From assembly GCA_021790375.1 (NCBI GenBank), contig JAJYEB010000082.1:1-7742 (forward strand): a stretch of DNA of 7,742 bases, read 5' to 3'. Positions 6,452 through 7,742 of the stretch are shown here, one piece after another. The notes under the pieces are model-generated. The model did not search any database, was not told where the DNA came from, and saw only the letters and a program-made list of their open reading frames with translations. The number at the start of each line of letters is the position of its first letter. Within the stretch, counting starts at the first letter, position 1. This stretch comes from Chloroflexota bacterium (GTDB lineage Bacteria > Chloroflexota > Limnocylindria > Limnocylindrales > CSP1-4). A program made the translations under genes and the position numbers.

Positions 6452-6499
6452 CCGCCCGCGATCGACGCCTCACGACCGCGGGCGGTGGGGGTCACCGCC
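6452..6499. repeat. Two overlapping inverted repeats between der and tRNA-Pro
   Basis: CCGCCCGCG at 6452-6460 is complementary to CGCGGGCGG at 6477-6485. GGCGGTG at 6481-6487 is complementary to CACCGCC at 6493-6499. Both helices need 6481-6485, so they are mutually exclusive. The pair sits between the der stop and the tRNA -10 box. It could end der transcription or shape the tRNA promoter, but such pairs also arise by chance in GC-rich DNA. No T-tract follows. Confidence 0.35.
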
Positions 6500-6504
6500 T
6501 CTGC

Positions 6505-6510
6505 TAGAAT
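6505..6510 (+). promoter_or_regulatory. -10 box of the tRNA-Pro promoter
   Basis: TAGAAT (context GCTAGAATGCC) is a good -10 hexamer in an otherwise GC-rich gap and lies 8 nt before the tRNA 5' end. The expected start point (about 6516-6518) leaves a leader of only a few nucleotides. No clear TTGACA-like -35 is visible about 17 nt upstream; that position overlaps an inverted repeat. Confidence 0.6.
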
Positions 6511-6517
6511 GCCGCCG

Positions 6518-6595
<78 letters not shown>

Positions 6596-6609
6596 GAATC
6601 CACGCACGA

Positions 6610-6642
6610 AGCGGCCCCTCCGGGACTCCCGGAGGGGCCGCT
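6610..6642 (+). terminator. Hairpin downstream of tRNA-Pro, probable terminator without U-tract
   Basis: A perfect 15-bp inverted repeat (6610-6624 with 6628-6642) surrounds a 3-nt loop ACT, starting 15 nt after the tRNA CCA. The stem is GC-rich (arm AGCGGCCCCTCCGGG). The following bases (GATCATCGGG) contain no T-run, so this would be a U-less hairpin terminator. It could equally end tRNA transcription or, from the other strand, the convergent integrase. Confidence 0.6.
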
Positions 6643-6653
6643 GATCATCGGGA

Positions 6654-6675
6654 TGACCCACAACTTGACCCACAA
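6654..6675. repeat. Direct repeat TGACCCACAA, two copies, possible integrase arm sites
   Basis: TGACCCACAA occurs at 6654-6663 and again at 6666-6675 (12-nt period, exact). The pair lies between the tRNA-side hairpin and the 3' end of the integrase gene, where arm-type binding sites of tyrosine integrases or excision factors are often found. That role is inferred from position only. It is less GC-rich than its surroundings, which fits imported DNA. Confidence 0.45.
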
Positions 6676-6697
6676 ACCGAGCCGCCGCGGCTGGCGT

Positions 6698-7606
6698 CTA
6701 CCCCGTAGTCGAGACTCGACGGTGGCGTAGGACCGCATCCAGCCGCTCCGCGACGCGTTCCGTCATGGCGGGTGTGAGGTGCGCGTAGACATCGGCCGTG
6801 GTCGCGACGTTCGTGTGGCCCAGGATCTTCGAGATCACTCCGAGCTCCTCACCTTGTTCGAGGAGCAGTGTGGCGCAGGCATGGCGGAGATCGTGGAAGC
6901 GTTGGTGGGGAAGGCCCGCCCGGGCGACCGCGGTCTGGAACGTGTGCAGGGCGTTGGCGTGGTCAAGCGGCTCCCCTGTCGGGGTCGTGAAGACGAAGTT
7001 GCCGTCCTGCCAGCGTGGGCCGGCCGCCACGTGCTCGGCCAGTTGGTGGCGGCGCTGGGTACGGAGGGCGGCCAGTACCTCGGCGCCGAGACGAAGCGTC
7101 CGGCGCGCCCGCTCCGTCTTCGGCTCGACCAGCGCGTGCGTGCCGCGTGCGAGGGCGTGATTGACGGTCAGGGTCGCGCCATCGAGGTCGACGTCGCTCC
7201 AACGCAGCCCGAGCAGTTCGCCCTGCCGCAGGCCCGTGCCGATGGCCACCACGTAGAGCGGCCCCGCGCGGGTCTCCGCGACGCTGTCCAGGAACACGCC
7301 GACCTCGTCGGCGCTCAGGGGCCGGAGCTCCACGTGCGCCTTTGCGGGCGGATCAACGAGCGTGCAGACGTTGCTCAGCACCCGGCCCGACTTGAGGGCG
7401 CGCCCGAGCGCGATGCGCAGGATGCTGTAGGCGTAGCGGACCGTGGTGGGCGAGAGGTCGCCCCGCGCTGTGAGGTCGGCCAGCATCCGCTGTACGTGAG
7501 CGGGCGTGAGCTTCGCCAGCGGGACGCGGCCGAGGGCCGGCTTGAGGTAGAGCCGTACCACCGCGGCGTAGTTGGACGCCGTCGAGGGCCGGCACCGAAC
7601 GTTCAC
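6698..7606 (-). CDS. Phage-type tyrosine recombinase/integrase, probably 5'-truncated
   Basis: This protein is a site-specific tyrosine recombinase that would integrate and excise a mobile element. Numbered from GTG 7606 (302 residues), it has a SAM-like core-binding domain (about 5-85) and a catalytic domain with R127 (GTGLRQGELLGLRW), the probable beta-hairpin K163 (EPKTERARRTLRL), H238 and R241 (HDLRHACATL), H264 (LGHTN) and nucleophile Y274 (DVYAHL). All catalytic residues are present. Integrase-like sequence continues in frame upstream of GTG 7606 (TVGGYLDEWLQAS, the usual start of the core-binding domain) to about 7650, then hits TGA at 7657-7655. No other start codon exists in that stretch, no Shine-Dalgarno precedes GTG 7606, and the N-terminal arm-binding domain (usually about 60 residues) is absent. 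The gene therefore looks cut by the neighbouring insertion sequence. Its 3' end faces tRNA-Pro, typical of tRNA-targeting elements. It may be a pseudogene. Confidence 0.88.
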   Translation of the reverse strand: MNVRCRPSTASNYAAVVRLYLKPALGRVPLAKLTPAHVQRMLADLTARGDLSPTTVRYAYSILRIALGRALKSGRVLSNVCTLVDPPAKAHVELRPLSADEVGVFLDSVAETRAGPLYVVAIGTGLRQGELLGLRWSDVDLDGATLTVNHALARGTHALVEPKTERARRTLRLGAEVLAALRTQRRHQLAEHVAAGPRWQDGNFVFTTPTGEPLDHANALHTFQTAVARAGLPHQRFHDLRHACATLLLEQGEELGVISKILGHTNVATTADVYAHLTPAMTERVAERLDAVLRHRRVSTTG

Positions 7607-7651
7607 GGACGCTTGGAGCCACTCATCAAGGTAACCGCCGACCGTTAGGGA

Positions 7652-7680
7652 TTGTCAGCTAATTAGCGCTATGGTATGAT
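7652..7680 (+). promoter_or_regulatory. Near-consensus sigma-70 promoter before the transposase gene
   Basis: The -35 TTGTCA (7652-7657) and the -10 TATGAT (7675-7680) are separated by exactly 17 nt; each differs from consensus by one base. The expected start point, about 7 nt after the -10, coincides with the GTG at 7687, so the message may be leaderless. The spacer contains the perfect palindrome GCTAATTAGC (7658-7667). This AT-richer patch stands out from its surroundings. Confidence 0.65.
7658..7667. repeat. Palindrome GCTAATTAGC inside the promoter spacer
   Basis: This 10-bp perfect palindrome lies between the -35 and -10 of the transposase promoter, a position where a bound protein would block RNA polymerase. 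It could be an operator or part of the insertion-sequence end. No partner repeat is visible in the window. Confidence 0.4.
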
Positions 7681-7686
7681 GGGTGG

Positions 7687-7742
7687 GTGATCGATGAGAC
7701 GGCCATCGCAGCCCGCTACCAGGCGCTCTCCCCGCTGAGATC
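7687..7742 (+). CDS. Probable ISAzo13-type transposase, N-terminal 18 codons only
   Basis: From GTG 7687 the frame runs open to the right edge and reads VIDETAIAARYQALSPLR. This resembles the conserved opening of ISAzo13-family (Rhodopirellula-type DDE) transposases, which typically begin (M/V)IDExAIxARYxAL.P. Only 18 residues are visible, so no catalytic motif can be checked. ATGs at 7671 and 7676 are followed almost at once by stops in their frames, which supports the GTG. A strong promoter places the transcript start at or next to this codon; GGGTGG just upstream could also act as a weak ribosome-binding site. Confidence 0.55.
   Translation, partial: MIDETAIAARYQALSPLR

Larger units (their letters stand above)
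7651..7742 (+). mobile_element. Left end of a probable ISAzo13-type insertion sequence, continues off the window
   Basis: The boundary is inferred: integrase-like coding sequence (opposite strand) is recognisable down to about 7650, and from there the DNA is AT-richer, carries its own promoter and leads into a transposase start. The exact terminal inverted repeat and any target duplication cannot be determined because the other end is outside the window. Confidence 0.45.

Noticed and set aside
6779..7648. A long forward-strand frame opposite the integrase.
   Set aside because: It is the antisense shadow of a clear tyrosine recombinase with all catalytic residues; the forward translation shows no domain.

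Overview
The window is very GC-rich bacterial chromosome, with G or C at nearly every third codon position. It has three parts: a forward-strand housekeeping cluster (1 to about 6423), a tRNA-Pro gene (6519-6595), and the edge of a mobile region (about 6650-7742). The gene content and order (HD-domain protein, scpA, scpB, an RsuA/RluB-type pseudouridine synthase, cmk, ispH, der) and the protein flavour suggest an uncultured-type Chloroflexota lineage (Limnocylindria/Ellin6529-like). That is an inference from style; a high-GC actinobacterium cannot be fully excluded.

Housekeeping cluster. All seven genes read forward and are tightly packed. The HD-protein stop directly precedes the scpA start, scpA and scpB overlap by 4 nt, and only 6 nt separate scpB from rluB. 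A gap of about 126 nt between rluB and cmk holds an 18-bp perfect palindrome and then a 16-bp tandem repeat that duplicates a TACAGT -10-like hexamer. A second transcription unit, cmk-ispH-der, probably begins there (cmk-ispH gap 15 nt, ispH-der gap 2 nt). Together these genes serve chromosome organisation (ScpA and ScpB with Smc), 23S rRNA modification and 50S assembly (RluB, Der), CMP/dCMP phosphorylation (Cmk) and the last step of MEP-pathway isoprenoid synthesis (IspH).

tRNA and mobile edge. A tRNA-Pro(GGG) with encoded CCA has a TAGAAT -10 box only 8 nt before its 5' end and is followed by a 15-bp hairpin. Beyond it lie a short direct repeat and a convergent tyrosine-recombinase gene, the usual layout of an element integrated at a tRNA 3' end. 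The integrase keeps all its catalytic residues, but its recognisable sequence stops at about 7650, next to an AT-richer patch with a near-consensus sigma-70 promoter and the first 18 codons of what looks like an ISAzo13-type transposase. The simplest reading is an integrated element whose integrase was later cut by an insertion sequence.

I found no CRISPR array, toxin-antitoxin pair or defence system. The most notable items are the layered mobile-element edge, the duplicated promoter before cmk with its ambiguous start codon, and lineage-style extensions in Der and ScpA.
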